From: Variovorax gracilis
Lineage (GTDB): Bacteria; Pseudomonadota; Gammaproteobacteria; Burkholderiales; Burkholderiaceae_C
Reading direction: 5' to 3'
Assembly: GCF_030317115.1 (NCBI RefSeq)
Contig: NZ_JASZYF010000008.1
Coordinates: forward strand, 1-64,000
Length of the DNA stretch: 64,000 bases
Shown here one piece after another: positions 47,945 through 59,443 of this stretch (position 1 is the first letter of the stretch; every line of letters begins with the position of its first letter). A program made the position numbers and the translations under genes. The notes below the pieces were generated by a model. The model did no database searches, had not been told where the DNA came from, and saw only the letters and a program-made list of their open reading frames with translations.

Positions 47945-49147
47945 TTGGCCCCCTGGAGCCGACTGACCGCGGACGAGATGCAACTGCTGGAGACCACCTT
48001 CTGGTCCGCCGGCGGGTCGCGCCATGGCATGGCCGAGCAGCTCGGTTTCTCCAAGAGCAAGGCCAATTCACTGATCGCCGGCCTCGTCGAACAGGGGCTG
48101 CTCGCGGAAGCGGGATTGCAGCGCTCGTCCGGTGGCCGTCGCCCCGAAAACCTGCAACTTCATGGTGGCCTCGGCGCGCTGGTGGGGGTCGACATCGGCG
48201 CCACGAGCCTCGACGTGGCCGTTCTCGCCCCCGACCTGACCGTGCTCGCGCACCACGCCGAGCCGGCCGATGTGCGCGAAGGTCCCGGCGTCGTCTTGGC
48301 CCGCGTGCGCGTGCTGGTCCGTGAGCTTCTGGCTCGGGCTGGCTTCGATGCCAGACAGGTCATCGGCATCGGCATCGGCGTGCCGGGCCCGGTCAACTTC
48401 GAGATCGGGCAACTGGTCAACCCGCCGCTGATGCCGGCCTGGGACAGTTTCTCGATCCGCGACTACCTGCGTGAAGACTACGCGGCGCCGGTGTTCGTCG
48501 ACAACGACGTCAACCTGATGGCGCTCGGCGAGCTCTGGCGCCTGAAGCGCTCGCTCTCCAACTTCCTCGTGATCAAGGTGGGCACCGGCATCGGCTGCGG
48601 CATCGTGTGCCATGGCGAGGTCTATCGCGGCGCGGCCGGGTCCGCGGGCGACGTCGGCCACATCTGCGTCGACCAGGAAGGCCCGCGTTGCCACTGCGGC
48701 AACCTCGGCTGCGTTGAGGCGATGGCGGCAGGGCCTGCCATCACCCGGATGGCGGTGCAGGCGGCCGAGGCGGGCGAGAGCGATGCGCTGGCCGAATGCC
48801 TGCGCACGCAAGGCCGTATCGAAGCGGTCGATGTCGGCCAGGCCAGCCGTGCCGGGGATGCGGCAGCCAACGCCATCGTTCAGCGTGCCGGCAGCCTGAT
48901 CGGGCAGATGCTCGCGTCGATCGTCAACTTCTTCAATCCGTCGCATGTGTTCATCGGCGGCGGCATCACGCGCATCGGGCCGTTGTTTCTTGCGGCTGTG
49001 CGGCAGAGCGTCTATCAGCGATCTCTCGCCCTGTCGACGCGTCACCTGGAGATCCAGTACACCCCGCTCGGCGCGCAGGCCGGTCTCATCGGCGCGGGTG
49101 TGCTGGCCATGCAGGAGACGCTCAAGGCCCGGGGAGTCGCGCCATGA
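47945..49147 (+). CDS. ROK-family transcriptional regulator (NagC/XylR type)
   Basis: A 400-aa regulator with an N-terminal winged helix (AEQLGFSKSKANSLIAGLVE) and a ROK sugar-kinase-like domain. The ROK zinc motif is CHCGNLGC (249-256) and the phosphate-binding loop GVDIGATSLDVAV; the kinase-type aspartate in VDNDVN is retained, so ligand binding to a sugar is likely. The start is TTG 47945 with a GGAGA site upstream; ATG 47978 is an alternative. It overlaps the sugar ABC ATPase gene and probably represses this operon until its sugar binds. Confidence 0.9.
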   Translation: MAPWSRLTADEMQLLETTFWSAGGSRHGMAEQLGFSKSKANSLIAGLVEQGLLAEAGLQRSSGGRRPENLQLHGGLGALVGVDIGATSLDVAVLAPDLTVLAHHAEPADVREGPGVVLARVRVLVRELLARAGFDARQVIGIGIGVPGPVNFEIGQLVNPPLMPAWDSFSIRDYLREDYAAPVFVDNDVNLMALGELWRLKRSLSNFLVIKVGTGIGCGIVCHGEVYRGAAGSAGDVGHICVDQEGPRCHCGNLGCVEAMAAGPAITRMAVQAAEAGESDALAECLRTQGRIEAVDVGQASRAGDAAANAIVQRAGSLIGQMLASIVNFFNPSHVFIGGGITRIGPLFLAAVRQSVYQRSLALSTRHLEIQYTPLGAQAGLIGAGVLAMQETLKARGVAP

Positions 49148-50652
49148 GCCCCAAGGCCGCCGTCTCGGTCGAGTTCGACAAGGTCCTGAAGTCCTTCGGC
49201 CCCGTCGAGGTGCTGCACGGCGTGAGCTTCTCGCTCGAACCCGGCCGCATCTACGGACTGCTCGGCGAAAACGGCGCGGGCAAGTCGACGCTGATGAAGA
49301 TCCTCGCGGGCTACGAATCGCTCACGGGCGGCAGCTTGCGGGTCAACGGCGAGCTGCACGAGTTCGCCAACTCGCGCGATGCCGAGGCGCTGGGCATCGT
49401 GCTGATCCACCAGGAGTTCAACCTCGCCGAAGACCTGAGCGTTGCGCAGAACATCTTCCTCGGCCACGAAAAGAAGAAGGGCTGGCTGCTCGACGACGCC
49501 GCGATGGAGCGCGACGCCGCCGCCGCGCTCGCGCAGGTCGGGCTGAACATCGATCCGACGACGAAGGTGCGCCGACTGATCGTCGCCGAGAAGCAACTGG
49601 TCGAGATCGCCAAGGCTGTCTCGCGCCATGCGCGGCTGCTGATCATGGACGAGCCCACCGCCACGCTCACGCCCGGCGAGACCGAACGCCTCTTCAAGCT
49701 GATCGCGCAACTCCGCGCGGACGGCGTGACCATCGTCTACATCTCGCACAAGCTCGACGAGGTGGAGCGCGTGACCGACGAGGTGATCGTGATGCGCGAC
49801 GGCCGCTTCGTGACGCGCGCGCTGACGTCGGACGTCACCCGCCACCAGATGGCGAACCTGATGGTCGGCCGCGAGCTGGCCGACCTGTATCCGCCCCGCG
49901 ACGTGGTCGTCACGGACACCGCCCCGGCGATGCAGGTACGCAACTTCACCGTGCCCGGCTGGGCCGACAACGCGAGCTTCGAAGTGCGCCCCGGCGAAAT
50001 CCTCGGCTTCGCGGGCCTGGTGGGTGCGGGTCGCACCGAACTTTTCGAAGGCCTGCTGGGCCTGCGCCCCGCGAGTGGCACGGTCGAGATCCAGGGACGC
50101 GCGGTGACATTGCAAAACCCCCGCGAAGCCGCCCGCCACGGCCTGACCTACCTCAGCGAAGACCGCAAGGGCAAGGGCCTCCATGTGCACCTGGGCCTGC
50201 GCCAGAACCTCACGCTGATGGCGCTCGAACGCTACGCCAAGCCATGGCTCCAGCCCGATGCCGAACGCGCCGCGCTGGCGGAGGCCGTGAAGGACTACGG
50301 CATCCGCACCGGCGATCTCGATGCGCAGGCCTCGTCGCTCTCCGGCGGCAACCAGCAGAAGCTGGCGCTCGCGAAGGTGCTGCAGCCGCAGCCCAAGGTC
50401 GTGGTGCTCGACGAGCCGACGCGCGGCGTCGACGTCGGCGCCAAGCGCGACATCTATTTCCTGATCCAGCGCCTGGCCCGCCAGGGGCTGGCCGTGATCG
50501 TCGTCTCGTCCGAACTGATGGAACTGATCGGCCTGTGCCACCGCGTTGCGGTGATGCGCGCAGGCCGCCTCGTCACGACGCTCGACGCCGACCATCTAAC
50601 CGAAGAGGAGCTCATCGCTCATGCCACCGGAACCGCCCCCAGCCACGCCTGA
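49144..50652 (+). CDS. Sugar ABC transporter ATPase (RbsA/XylG/MglA type)
   Basis: A 502-aa protein with two fused ABC domains. The first has GENGAGKST and [14 protein letters not shown]; the second has the degenerate [10 protein letters not shown]-loop typical of the family, then [15 protein letters not shown] and [18 protein letters not shown] 49144 overlaps the ROK gene's stop. It energises import of a monosaccharide or polyol with the permease and binding protein that follow. Confidence 0.95.
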   Translation: MSPKAAVSVEFDKVLKSFGPVEVLHGVSFSLEPGRIYGLLGENGAGKSTLMKILAGYESLTGGSLRVNGELHEFANSRDAEALGIVLIHQEFNLAEDLSVAQNIFLGHEKKKGWLLDDAAMERDAAAALAQVGLNIDPTTKVRRLIVAEKQLVEIAKAVSRHARLLIMDEPTATLTPGETERLFKLIAQLRADGVTIVYISHKLDEVERVTDEVIVMRDGRFVTRALTSDVTRHQMANLMVGRELADLYPPRDVVVTDTAPAMQVRNFTVPGWADNASFEVRPGEILGFAGLVGAGRTELFEGLLGLRPASGTVEIQGRAVTLQNPREAARHGLTYLSEDRKGKGLHVHLGLRQNLTLMALERYAKPWLQPDAERAALAEAVKDYGIRTGDLDAQASSLSGGNQQKLALAKVLQPQPKVVVLDEPTRGVDVGAKRDIYFLIQRLARQGLAVIVVSSELMELIGLCHRVAVMRAGRLVTTLDADHLTEEELIAHATGTAPSHA

Positions 50653-51643
50653 GGCCGCCGCGGCCCATCGCAGCGAAGCCAAGGTGCACTGGCTCCAGCG
50701 CCTGCACGGCCTCGGCCCTGTCATCGGCCTGGTGCTGCTGTGCATCGCAGGCACGCTGCTCAACAGCGACTTCGCCACGCTCGACAACGCGATGAACGTG
50801 CTCACGCGCACGGCCTTCATCGGGATCATCGCGGTCGGCATGTGCTTCGTGATCATCTCCGGCGGCATCGACCTGTCGGTGGGCTCGATGGCCGCCTTGA
50901 TCGCCGGCTGCGTGATCATGTTCATCAACGCCATGGGCCCGGCGCTCGGTTCGCCGCTGCTGGCGGTGATGCTCGGCGCGGTGCTCGCCGTGGTGCTGGG
51001 CGCGACCTTCGGCCTCGCGCATGGGCTGCTGATCACCAAGGGTCGCATCGAGCCCTTCATCGTGACGCTGGGCACGCTCGGCATCTTCCGCGCCTACCTG
51101 ACCTACTTTGCCGACGGCGGCGCGCTCACGCTCGACAACGAGCTGTCGGACCTCTACGCGCCGGTCTACTACGCGAGCCTGCTGGGTATTCCGGTGCCGG
51201 TGTGGGTCTTCTTCATCGTCGCGGTGATCGGCGGCGTCATCCTCAACCGCACCGCCTACGGACGCTACGTGCAGGCCATCGGCTCGAACGAGCAGGTGGC
51301 GCGCTATGCGGCGGTCGGCGTGGACGGCGTGAAGATCCTCACCTACGTGCTGCTCGGCGTCTGCGTCGGCATCGCGACCTTGCTCTACGTGCCGCGGCTC
51401 GGCTCTGCATCGCCCACCACCGGCCTGCTGTGGGAGCTGGAGGCGATCGCCGCGGTGATCGTCGGCGGCACCGCGCTCAAGGGCGGCGCGGGCAGCATCA
51501 CCGGCACCGTCATCGGCGCGATCCTGCTGTCGGTCATCAGCAACATCCTGAACCTCACCAGCATCATCAGCGTGTACCTCAACGCGGCGGTGCAGGGCAT
51601 CGTGATCATCGTCGTCGCCTTCCTGCAGCGCGGGCGACGCTGA
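50621..51643 (+). CDS. Sugar ABC transporter permease (RbsC type)
   Basis: A 340-aa membrane permease with about eight to ten helices. The motif [18 protein letters not shown] and the cytoplasmic coupling loop [20 protein letters not shown] with [19 protein letters not shown] identify the RbsC/BPD_transp_2 family. Its start overlaps the ATPase gene by 32 bases. The first 25 residues are hydrophilic and proline-rich. Confidence 0.95.
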   Translation: MPPEPPPATPEAAAAHRSEAKVHWLQRLHGLGPVIGLVLLCIAGTLLNSDFATLDNAMNVLTRTAFIGIIAVGMCFVIISGGIDLSVGSMAALIAGCVIMFINAMGPALGSPLLAVMLGAVLAVVLGATFGLAHGLLITKGRIEPFIVTLGTLGIFRAYLTYFADGGALTLDNELSDLYAPVYYASLLGIPVPVWVFFIVAVIGGVILNRTAYGRYVQAIGSNEQVARYAAVGVDGVKILTYVLLGVCVGIATLLYVPRLGSASPTTGLLWELEAIAAVIVGGTALKGGAGSITGTVIGAILLSVISNILNLTSIISVYLNAAVQGIVIIVVAFLQRGRR

Positions 51644-51696
51644 TGCGTGTGGGTTTCCGTCCGTTCCATTTCATTCACCACAAGGAGACAAGCAGC

Positions 51697-52659
51697 ATGA
51701 CTTCCATCACCCGACGCCTGGCGCTGAGCGCCGTCGCCGCCGCGAGTTTCGCGGCCTTTCCGGCCCTCGCGGCCGAGCCGGTGAATCTCGGCGTGTCGAT
51801 CCCCGCGGCGACGCACAGCTTCATGGGCGGCATCAACTACTGGGCCAACCAGGCGAAGAAGGACCTCGAGAAAGAGCACAAGGACCTGAAGATCACCATC
51901 AAGACGGCAGCCAACGCGCCCGAGCAGGCGAACCAGCTGCAGGACTTGTCGACGGTGACGAAGATCAACGCGCTCGTGATCTTCCCCTTCGAGTCCGCCG
52001 CGCTCACCAAGCCGGTGGCCCAGGTCAAGGCCAAGGGCACCTACGTCACCGTGGTCGACCGCGGCCTGACCGACACCAGCGCGCAGGACGCCTACGTGGC
52101 CGGCGACAACACCGCCTTCGGCAAGATCCCGGCCGAGTACATCGCGAAGAAGCTCAACGGCAAGGGCAACGTGGTCGCGCTGCGCGGCATCGCCACCACG
52201 CTGGACAACGAGCGCATGGACGCCTTCAACAGCGTGCTCAAGAACTACCCCGACATCAAGCTGCTCGATGCCAAGTACGCCAACTGGAACCGCGACGACG
52301 CCTTCAAGGTCACGCAGGACTACCTGACGCGCTTCAAGAACATCGACGCCATCTGGGCCGCCGACGACGACATGGCCGTGGGCGTGCTGAAGGCGGTCGA
52401 GCAGGCCAAGCGCGACGACATCAAGGTGATCTTCGGCGGCGCGGGCGCCAAGGGCATGGTCAAGACCATCATCGACGGCAAGGACCCGCGCATCGATGCG
52501 GACGTGAGCTATTCGCCCAAGTTCATCTACGACGCGATCAAGCTCACGGCCGAGGCGCGCCTGAAGGGCGAGAAGCTGCCGGCGACGACGATCATTCCTT
52601 CGGTGCTGATCACCAAGGACAACGCCAAGAGCTTCTATCACCCCGATAGTCCGTTCTGA
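51697..52659 (+). CDS. Sugar ABC transporter substrate-binding protein (RbsB type)
   Basis: A 320-aa periplasmic binding protein. AAGGAGA precedes ATG 51697. The signal peptide ends ALAAEP near residue 26. The Peripla_BP_4 fold is shown by VNLGVSIPAATHSFMGG, INALVIFPFESAALTKPV and the hinge region AIWAADDDMAVGVLKAVEQA. Ligand residues cannot be assigned to a specific sugar. The stop is followed directly by repeat copy F. Confidence 0.94.
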   Translation: MTSITRRLALSAVAAASFAAFPALAAEPVNLGVSIPAATHSFMGGINYWANQAKKDLEKEHKDLKITIKTAANAPEQANQLQDLSTVTKINALVIFPFESAALTKPVAQVKAKGTYVTVVDRGLTDTSAQDAYVAGDNTAFGKIPAEYIAKKLNGKGNVVALRGIATTLDNERMDAFNSVLKNYPDIKLLDAKYANWNRDDAFKVTQDYLTRFKNIDAIWAADDDMAVGVLKAVEQAKRDDIKVIFGGAGAKGMVKTIIDGKDPRIDADVSYSPKFIYDAIKLTAEARLKGEKLPATTIIPSVLITKDNAKSFYHPDSPF

Positions 52660-52660
52660 G

Positions 52661-52783
52661 CTCGCCCCCAGGCTGCGCGCACTTCGTGTCGCTTCGCCTA
52701 CCCCCTGACCGGGGGCAACACCAGCGGACCGGCAAAGCCGGTTCCGCGGTGTTTCACCAACGGCGCGCGCTTCGCGGCGCATG
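52661..52783 (+). repeat. Stop-adjacent repeat, copy F
   Basis: CTCGCCCCCAGGCTGCGCGC starts one base after the TGA of the binding-protein gene. The CCCCCTGACCGGGGG arm, the CCGGCAAAGCCGG hairpin and the outer AACACC/GGTGTT stem are intact, and the tail TTTCACCAACGGCGC is shared with copy D. It fills almost all of the gap before the dehydrogenase gene. Confidence 0.88.
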
Positions 52784-52790
52784 AATATCC

Positions 52791-53957
52791 ATGACTCACG
52801 ATACTTTTCAACGCAGGCTGCGCTACGCCATGGTTGGCGGAGGGCGGGATGCATTCATCGGCGCGGTGCATCGCAAGGCGATCGCGCTTGACGGGCAGGT
52901 CGAGCTGGTGGCGGGTGCGCTGTCCTCAAGTCCTGAGAAGGCGAAAGCCTCGGGGCGCGATCTGTTCCTTGCGGACGATCGCAATCACGGGGACTGGCGG
53001 GCGCTGCTGGATGACGAGCTGAAGCGGCCGGCCGATGAGCGGATCGACTTCGTTTCGATCGTCACGCCGAACCATGTGCACTTTCCGGTGGCGCATGCGT
53101 TTGTGGAGGCTGGCTTTCACGTCGTGTGCGACAAGCCGCTGGTGCATACCGGCGATCAGGCCGATGCGCTGGTGGATGCGGTGGCGCGCAAGGGCACGGT
53201 GTTCGGCGTCACGTACAACTACACCGGGTATCCGATGGTTCGGCAGGCGCGGGAGATGGTGCGCTCGGGCGAGCTGGGCGAGATCCGCAAGGTGGTTGTC
53301 GAATACAACCAGGGCTGGCTGGCAACGCGGCTCGAAGGCGAGGGCAACAAGCAGGCGGCCTGGCGCAGTGATCCGGCGCGCAGCGGGGCTGCAGGGGCGA
53401 TTGGCGACATCGGGTCTCATGCGGAGAACCTGGTGGCAACGGTCACGGGGCTGGAGATTGAAAGCCTTTGTGCCGACCTGAGCTCGATGGTGGCCGGGCG
53501 TGCACTCGATGACGACGGCAGCGTGCTGCTGCGCTTCCGGGGCGGGGCGCGCGGCGTGCTGATTGCGTCGCAGATCAATACGGGGCTGGAGAACGATCTG
53601 CGGCTTCGCGTCTCGGGCTCGCTGGGCACGCTCGTGTGGCGGCAGGAGCGGCCGAGCGAACTGGTGCACCTTCCGCTCGATGGGCCGAAGCGCATCCTCA
53701 CGCGGGGAGCGCCCTGGCTGTGCGAGGCGGCACAGCGCGCCAGCCGGTTGCCGGCCGGGCATCCGGAAGGCTTCATCGAGGCTTTCGCGAATGTCTATGG
53801 CGGCGTCGCGGCGGATATTCGCGCGCGGCTTTCGGGCGTGCAGGCCGATGCGCTGGCCGCGGACTATCCCCACGTGGAGGATGGCGCGCGCGGGGTGCGT
53901 TTCATCGAACGCACGGTGGCGTCGGCGCACGGCGAGGCCAAGTGGACGGCGTGGTGA
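52791..53957 (+). CDS. Gfo/Idh/MocA family dehydrogenase
   Basis: A 388-aa NAD(P)-dependent oxidoreductase acting on sugars or polyols. The Rossmann motif is [13 protein letters not shown] and the conserved lysine lies in [10 protein letters not shown] (an EKP variant). [20 protein letters not shown] and [10 protein letters not shown] belong to the catalytic domain. Its position after the sugar ABC transporter suggests that it oxidises the imported compound, such as an inositol or rare sugar. Codon use is slightly less biased than in neighbouring genes. Confidence 0.9.
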   Translation: MTHDTFQRRLRYAMVGGGRDAFIGAVHRKAIALDGQVELVAGALSSSPEKAKASGRDLFLADDRNHGDWRALLDDELKRPADERIDFVSIVTPNHVHFPVAHAFVEAGFHVVCDKPLVHTGDQADALVDAVARKGTVFGVTYNYTGYPMVRQAREMVRSGELGEIRKVVVEYNQGWLATRLEGEGNKQAAWRSDPARSGAAGAIGDIGSHAENLVATVTGLEIESLCADLSSMVAGRALDDDGSVLLRFRGGARGVLIASQINTGLENDLRLRVSGSLGTLVWRQERPSELVHLPLDGPKRILTRGAPWLCEAAQRASRLPAGHPEGFIEAFANVYGGVAADIRARLSGVQADALAADYPHVEDGARGVRFIERTVASAHGEAKWTAW

Positions 53958-54057
53958 GCTGAGCCGTACGGGCAAGTCGTAGGCCCCTGCCGACAGCGCG
54001 TCGCGCCGGGGTCGCGACGCAGGATCGGGCGGCACGACCTACGATGGAGGTCGCCCC

Positions 54058-55119
54058 ATGACCCATCCATCGTCCGATGTCCCCGCTTCGAGCGACCTCG
54101 TCGTCGCTCGCCCCGAGGGCCTCTATTGCCCGCCGGGCGATTTCTACATCGACCCGTGGCGTCCGGTCGATCGCGCCGTCATCACGCACGCGCACTCGGA
54201 CCACGCACGCGTGGGCCACGCCCACTATCTCGCGCACACCGACAGCGCGGGCACGCTGCGCACCCGGCTCGGCGAGATCACGCTGCAGACGCTGGCCTAT
54301 GGCGAGAGCATCGTCCATCACGGCGTGCGGCTGTCGCTGCATCCGGCGGGCCACGTGCTCGGATCGGCTCAGGTGCGGCTGGAGCATGGCGGGCGGGTGT
54401 GGGTCGCGTCGGGCGACTACAAGACAGAGCCTGACGGCACCTGCGCGCCCTTCGAACCGGTGCCTTGCGACACCTTCGTCACCGAGTCGACCTTTGGCCT
54501 GCCGATCTACCGCTGGCCGACACAGCAGGTGCTGTTTGCCGAGATCAATGACTGGTGGCGTGCCAACGCGCAGCAGGGCAGGGCGTCGGTGCTGCTCTGC
54601 TATGCGTTCGGCAAGGCGCAGCGCATCCTGCACGGCGTGGATTCGAGCATTGGGCCGATCGTGGTGCACGGCGCGGTCGAGCCGTTGAACGCCGTGTATC
54701 GCGCAGCCGGTGTCGCCTTGCCGCCGACCTTGCGCGTGAGCGATCCGGGTGTCGATGCGGCGCTGCTTCAACGCGCGCTGGTGCTCGCGCCGCCGTCGGC
54801 GCAAGGCACGCCGTGGATGCGCCGCTTCGGCAACTACTCGGATGCCTTCGCGAGCGGCTGGATGCAACTGCGCGGCACGCGGCGGCGCCGAGGCGTGGAC
54901 CGTGGCTTCGTGATGTCCGACCACGCCGACTGGCCCGGCCTGCAGCAGGCCATCGCCGGGACCGGCGCGGAGCGCGTGTTCGTCACGCATGGCATGGTCG
55001 CCGTGATGGTGCGATGGCTGAGCGAGAACGGCCTGGATGCGCAAGCCTTCAGCACCGAGTACGGGGACGAAGATGCAGACGGCTCCGTTGAGGCAGGCGC
55101 CGCCGCGGCACCACCATGA
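54058..55119 (+). CDS. Ligase-associated DNA exonuclease (metallo-beta-lactamase fold)
   Basis: A 353-aa nuclease of the MBL/beta-CASP type. The metal-binding HxHxDH motif is HAHSDH at 44-49, with LHPAGHVLGSAQ, SGDYK and FVTESTFGLP as further metal and active-site blocks, and SDHADWPGL near the C-terminus. Together with the next three genes it forms the known ligase-associated repair set. The stop overlaps the ligase start (ATGA). Confidence 0.92.
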   Translation: MTHPSSDVPASSDLVVARPEGLYCPPGDFYIDPWRPVDRAVITHAHSDHARVGHAHYLAHTDSAGTLRTRLGEITLQTLAYGESIVHHGVRLSLHPAGHVLGSAQVRLEHGGRVWVASGDYKTEPDGTCAPFEPVPCDTFVTESTFGLPIYRWPTQQVLFAEINDWWRANAQQGRASVLLCYAFGKAQRILHGVDSSIGPIVVHGAVEPLNAVYRAAGVALPPTLRVSDPGVDAALLQRALVLAPPSAQGTPWMRRFGNYSDAFASGWMQLRGTRRRRGVDRGFVMSDHADWPGLQQAIAGTGAERVFVTHGMVAVMVRWLSENGLDAQAFSTEYGDEDADGSVEAGAAAAPP

Positions 55120-56762
55120 AGCAGTTCGCCGCGCTCTATCGCGAGCTGGACGCAACCACTTCCAGCCTGGCGAAGCAGGCCGCCCTGCAGCGCTACCTGC
55201 AAAGCGCCACGCCCGAGGACGCGGCCTGGGCCGTGTACTTCCTCGCCGGCGGCAAGCCGCGCCAACTCGTGCCTGCCAAGCTGCTGAGGCTGCTGGCGCA
55301 AGAGTCGGCAGGCTTGCCCGAATGGCTCTTCGACGAGAGCTACGAGGCCGTCGGCGACCTGGCAGAGACCATCTCGCTGCTGCTGCCGCCGCCGGACGAA
55401 ACGCACGACCTGGGGCTCGCGGCCTGGATCGAGCAGCATCTGCTGCCCCTGCGCAAGTCCCTGCCCGACGCACTGGCGGATGCCCTGCGTTCGCAATGGA
55501 AGCGGCTGGCCATGGAGGAGCGGCTGGTGTACTTCAAGCTCATCACCGGCGGCTTTCGCGTCGGCGTCTCGCGCCTGCAGGTCACGCAGGCCCTGGCGGC
55601 TGTCGGCGCGCTCGATCCCAAGCGCGTCGCGCAGCGGCTCATGGGCTACACCCATATCAGCGGCCAGCCCACGGCGGCCGACTACGCCGCGCTGATCGCG
55701 CCGGAAAGCACCGGCGAGCTCGACCGGCAGACGAGCGGCCAGCCCTATCCCTTCTTCCTCGCGCATCCCTTCAACCTGCCTCTCGAAGCATTCGAGACCA
55801 CGCTCGGTCCGCCCTCGCAATGGATCATCGAATGGAAGTGGGACGGCATCCGCGCACAACTGGTCAAGCGCGCCGGGCAAGTCTGGTTGTGGTCGCGCGG
55901 CGAGGAGTTGGTGACCGATCGCTTCCCCGAGCTCGCGGTGATGGGCGAGGCGCTGCCCGAAGGCACCGTGCTCGACGGCGAGATCGTGGTGTGGCGCGAC
56001 GACAGGGTGCAGCCCTTTGCCGACCTGCAGAAGCGCATCGGGCGCAAGACGCTCGGCCTGAAGCTGTTGCGCGAGACCCCCGTCGTGCTGCTGGCCTATG
56101 ACCTGCTCGAATGGCAGGGTCGCGACCTGCGCGGCTTGACGCAGCAGGAGCGCCGCGTGCTGCTCGACGACCTGCTCGCCGATGCGCAACATCCCTCGCT
56201 CGTTGCCAGCCCGATGCTGCATGGAGAAAGCTGGGACGATCTCGCACGGCAGCGCGAAGCCGCCCGCTCGATGGGCGTCGAGGGGATGATGCTCAAGCAG
56301 CGCGATGCGCCCTACGGCGTCGGGCGCACGAAGGACGTGGGCGTGTGGTGGAAGTGGAAGATCGATCCGCTCTCCGTCGACGCCGTGCTGGTCTACGCCC
56401 AGCGCGGCCATGGCCGCCGCGCAAGCCTCTACAGCGACTACACCTTCGCCGTGTGGGATGGGCCGCCCGAAGCCGGGGACCGCAAGCTCGTGCCCTTCGC
56501 CAAGGCCTACTCGGGGTTGACCGATGCCGAGATGGCGCGCGTGGATGCGGTGATCCGCAAGACCACGATCGAGAGCTTCGGCCCGGTCCGCAGCGTGCGG
56601 CCGACGCTGGTGTTCGAGCTCGGCTTCGAAGGCATCGCCCGGAGCACGCGGCACAAGAGCGGGATCGCGGTGCGCTTTCCGCGCATGCTGCGCTGGCGCG
56701 AGGACAAGCCGGTGGAAGAGGCAGACACCCTGCAGACGCTCGCCGCGCTGCTGCCCTCATGA
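55116..56762 (+). CDS. ATP-dependent DNA ligase, damage-response type
   Basis: A 548-aa ligase. The adenylated lysine is Lys241 in [12 protein letters not shown]; motif IIIa/IV residues lie in [12 protein letters not shown] and [11 protein letters not shown], and motif V in [16 protein letters not shown] helical N-terminal domain precedes the core, as in the bacterial ligases found with Lhr-type helicases. The main replicative NAD-dependent ligase would be elsewhere. The stop overlaps the helicase start. Confidence 0.95.
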   Translation: MKQFAALYRELDATTSSLAKQAALQRYLQSATPEDAAWAVYFLAGGKPRQLVPAKLLRLLAQESAGLPEWLFDESYEAVGDLAETISLLLPPPDETHDLGLAAWIEQHLLPLRKSLPDALADALRSQWKRLAMEERLVYFKLITGGFRVGVSRLQVTQALAAVGALDPKRVAQRLMGYTHISGQPTAADYAALIAPESTGELDRQTSGQPYPFFLAHPFNLPLEAFETTLGPPSQWIIEWKWDGIRAQLVKRAGQVWLWSRGEELVTDRFPELAVMGEALPEGTVLDGEIVVWRDDRVQPFADLQKRIGRKTLGLKLLRETPVVLLAYDLLEWQGRDLRGLTQQERRVLLDDLLADAQHPSLVASPMLHGESWDDLARQREAARSMGVEGMMLKQRDAPYGVGRTKDVGVWWKWKIDPLSVDAVLVYAQRGHGRRASLYSDYTFAVWDGPPEAGDRKLVPFAKAYSGLTDAEMARVDAVIRKTTIESFGPVRSVRPTLVFELGFEGIARSTRHKSGIAVRFPRMLRWREDKPVEEADTLQTLAALLPS

Positions 56763-59404
56763 AGATCACGAAGCGCGCACTGGATGAATGGTTCGCCGCC
56801 CGCGGCTGGAAACCCTTCCAGTTCCAGCGCGACGTGTGGAAGGCCATCGCGGACGGCCGTTCGGGCCTGCTGCACGCGACCACCGGAGCCGGCAAGACCT
56901 ATGCGGTCTGGCTCGGTGCGCTGCTGGCGTTCGCCGGCGAGGCGAAGGAGCGGCGGTCCGGCACCCGCCATGCGCCGCCGCTCACGGTGCTCTGGCTGAC
57001 GCCGATGCGCGCCCTGGCTGCCGACACCTTGCGCGCCCTGCAACAGGCCCTGGAGGGCCTCGGTGCGGAGGCACACGACTGGAGCGCCGGCGCGCGAAGC
57101 GGCGATACCGGCGCGGCCGAACGCAGCGCCCAGAACCAGCGGCTCCCCACGGTGCTGGTCACCACGCCGGAGAGCCTGTCGCTGCTGCTCTCGCGTGCCG
57201 ATGCCAAGGACGTGTTCGGCTCGCTGCGCATGGTGGTCGTCGATGAATGGCACGAACTGCTCGGCAACAAGCGCGGCGTGCAGGTGCAGCTTGCGCTGGC
57301 TCGGCTGCGGCGCTGGAACGCGGGGCTTCGCGTGTGGGGGATGTCGGCCACGCTGGGCAACCTCGACGAGGCGATGCGGGCGCTGCTGGCCGGCGAGCCT
57401 GGCGTGCTGGTGCAAGGCGACGTGCCGAAGACGCTGGTCATCGATTCGCTGCTGCCCGGCCGCGCCGAGCGCTTTCCGTGGGGCGGGCACCTGGGCCTCA
57501 CGATGCTGCCGCAGGTGATCGACGAGATCGCCGCCAGCACCACTACGCTGGTCTTCACCAACACGCGCTCGCAATCGGAGATCTGGTACCAGGCGATGCT
57601 CGAAGCGCGGCCGGACTGGGCCGGACAGATCGCGCTGCATCACGGCTCGCTGGATCGCGCCGTGCGCGAATGGGTCGAACTGGGCCTGAAGAACGGCGAC
57701 TTGCGTGCGGTGGTCTGCACGTCGAGCCTGGATCTGGGCGTGGATTTCCTGCCGGTGGAGCGCGTGCTGCAGATCGGTTCGCCCAAGGGCGTGGCGCGGC
57801 TGTTGCAGCGTGCAGGGCGATCGGGCCATGCGCCGGGGCGACCGTCGCGGATCACGCTGGTGCCGACCCACAGCATCGAGATCGTGGAGGGCGTGGCTGC
57901 ACGCGCAGCGATCGCAGCCGGCCACATCGAGGCCCGGATATCGCCGGAACAGCCGCTGGACGTGCTGGTGCAGCACATCGTGACGATCGCCCTGGGCGGC
58001 GGCTTCCTGCCCGATGCGCTGTACGACGAGGTGCGCCAGACCGTGGCCTACGCCAACCTGTCCCGCGAAAGCTGGCAGTGGTGCCTGGACTTCGTGTCGC
58101 AAGGCGGGCCGTCGCTCGCGGCGTACCCGGACTACCGCCGCGCCGTGCCCGATGCGGAGGGCATCTGGCGCGTGCCCGATGCGCGGCTGGCGCGTCGCCA
58201 CCGGTCGAACATCGGCACCATCGTCAGCGATGCGAGCATGTCGGTGCAGTTCGTCAGCGGCGGGAAGATCGGCAGCGTGGAGGAGGGCTTCGTCGCGCGG
58301 CTGAAGCCGGGCGACTGCTTCCTGTTTGGCGGGCGGCTGCTGGAATTGGTGCGCGTCCACGAGATGACGGCCTGGGTCCGGCGCGCGAGCGGCAAGCGGC
58401 CCGCCGTGCCGCGCTGGAACGGCGGGCGCATGCCGCTGTCGAGCACGCTGGCCGACGCCGTGGTTCAGCAGCTCGCACTCGCGGGCGAAGGTCGCTACGA
58501 CACGGCCGAACTCCAGTGCGTGCGCCCCTTGCTCGACATCCAGCAGCGCTGGTCTGCGCTCCCGACGCCGCAGACGCTGCTCGCCGAAGTGCTGAGGACG
58601 CGCGAGGGATGGCATCTGTTCCTTTATCCCTTCGCCGGGCGACCTGTGCATCTGGGCCTCGCGAACCTCATCGCGTGGCGCGTCGCGCAGCATGAGCCAC
58701 GCACCTTCTCGATCGCGGTGAACGACTACGGCTTCGAGTTGCTGAGCGCGACCGAAGTCGATTGGCCGACCCTCTTGCCGCAGGTGCTGGTGGCCGGGCA
58801 CGACGCCCAGGCGCTGGAGGCCATCGCGCAGCGAGACGAACGCACGGCACTCCTGCATGAAGTGCTCGCGTCGCTGAACGCGACCGAGCTGGCGCGACGG
58901 CGCTTCCGCGAGATCGCACGGGTGTCGGGGCTCATCTTCCAGAGCTTTCCGGGCGAAAGACGAAGCAACAAGCAGCTTCAGGCCTCGTCATCGCTGTTCT
59001 ACGAGGTGTTTCGCAAGTACGACCCGGCGAATCGCCTGCTGCAGCAGGCGGAAGCGGAACTGCTCGCGCAGGAACTCGAAATCGGGCGCCTGCGCGCCAG
59101 CCTCGTGCGCATGGCGACACAGCAGCTGGTCGTGCAATCGCTGGCGCGCCCCACGCCCTTCGCGTTTCCGCTGATGGTGGAGCGCTTTCGCGAGAAGCTC
59201 TCCAACGAAAACGTGGCGGACCGCATCGCGCGCATGGTGCAGCAACTGGAGACGGCGGCGGGCGGCGCGATGCAGGTCGGCGGCGCGGACCAGGTCAAGG
59301 AGACGCTGCGCTTCGGCCAGGAACAGGCGGCGGATGCAAGCGTGCCCGGCGACGCGGCGCCGCGCAGGAAGCGAAAGACCTCCCGGCCCCTTCCTCCGCT
59401 GTAA
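56759..59404 (+). CDS. Ligase-associated DEXH helicase (Lhr-Core type)
   Basis: An 881-aa superfamily 2 helicase. ATG 56759 overlaps the ligase stop; the open frame upstream is spurious. Walker A is ATTGAGKT (40-47), the Walker B box is DEWH (162-165), and [23 protein letters not shown] and [13 protein letters not shown] are motifs III, V and VI. The long C-terminal half is the Lhr-specific winged-helix and beta-barrel region. It unwinds 3'-tailed duplexes and RNA:DNA hybrids in studied relatives. Confidence 0.95.
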   Translation: MKITKRALDEWFAARGWKPFQFQRDVWKAIADGRSGLLHATTGAGKTYAVWLGALLAFAGEAKERRSGTRHAPPLTVLWLTPMRALAADTLRALQQALEGLGAEAHDWSAGARSGDTGAAERSAQNQRLPTVLVTTPESLSLLLSRADAKDVFGSLRMVVVDEWHELLGNKRGVQVQLALARLRRWNAGLRVWGMSATLGNLDEAMRALLAGEPGVLVQGDVPKTLVIDSLLPGRAERFPWGGHLGLTMLPQVIDEIAASTTTLVFTNTRSQSEIWYQAMLEARPDWAGQIALHHGSLDRAVREWVELGLKNGDLRAVVCTSSLDLGVDFLPVERVLQIGSPKGVARLLQRAGRSGHAPGRPSRITLVPTHSIEIVEGVAARAAIAAGHIEARISPEQPLDVLVQHIVTIALGGGFLPDALYDEVRQTVAYANLSRESWQWCLDFVSQGGPSLAAYPDYRRAVPDAEGIWRVPDARLARRHRSNIGTIVSDASMSVQFVSGGKIGSVEEGFVARLKPGDCFLFGGRLLELVRVHEMTAWVRRASGKRPAVPRWNGGRMPLSSTLADAVVQQLALAGEGRYDTAELQCVRPLLDIQQRWSALPTPQTLLAEVLRTREGWHLFLYPFAGRPVHLGLANLIAWRVAQHEPRTFSIAVNDYGFELLSATEVDWPTLLPQVLVAGHDAQALEAIAQRDERTALLHEVLASLNATELARRRFREIARVSGLIFQSFPGERRSNKQLQASSSLFYEVFRKYDPANRLLQQAEAELLAQELEIGRLRASLVRMATQQLVVQSLARPTPFAFPLMVERFREKLSNENVADRIARMVQQLETAAGGAMQVGGADQVKETLRFGQEQAADASVPGDAAPRRKRKTSRPLPPL

Positions 59405-59443
59405 GCCGGCACGGGCGGGCCGCGCATCTGGGAAACTCGAAAC

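Noticed and set aside
56507..58858. 783-codon open frame on the minus strand
   Set aside because: It is antisense to the ligase and helicase genes, is His/Arg/Ala-rich and has no recognisable domain.
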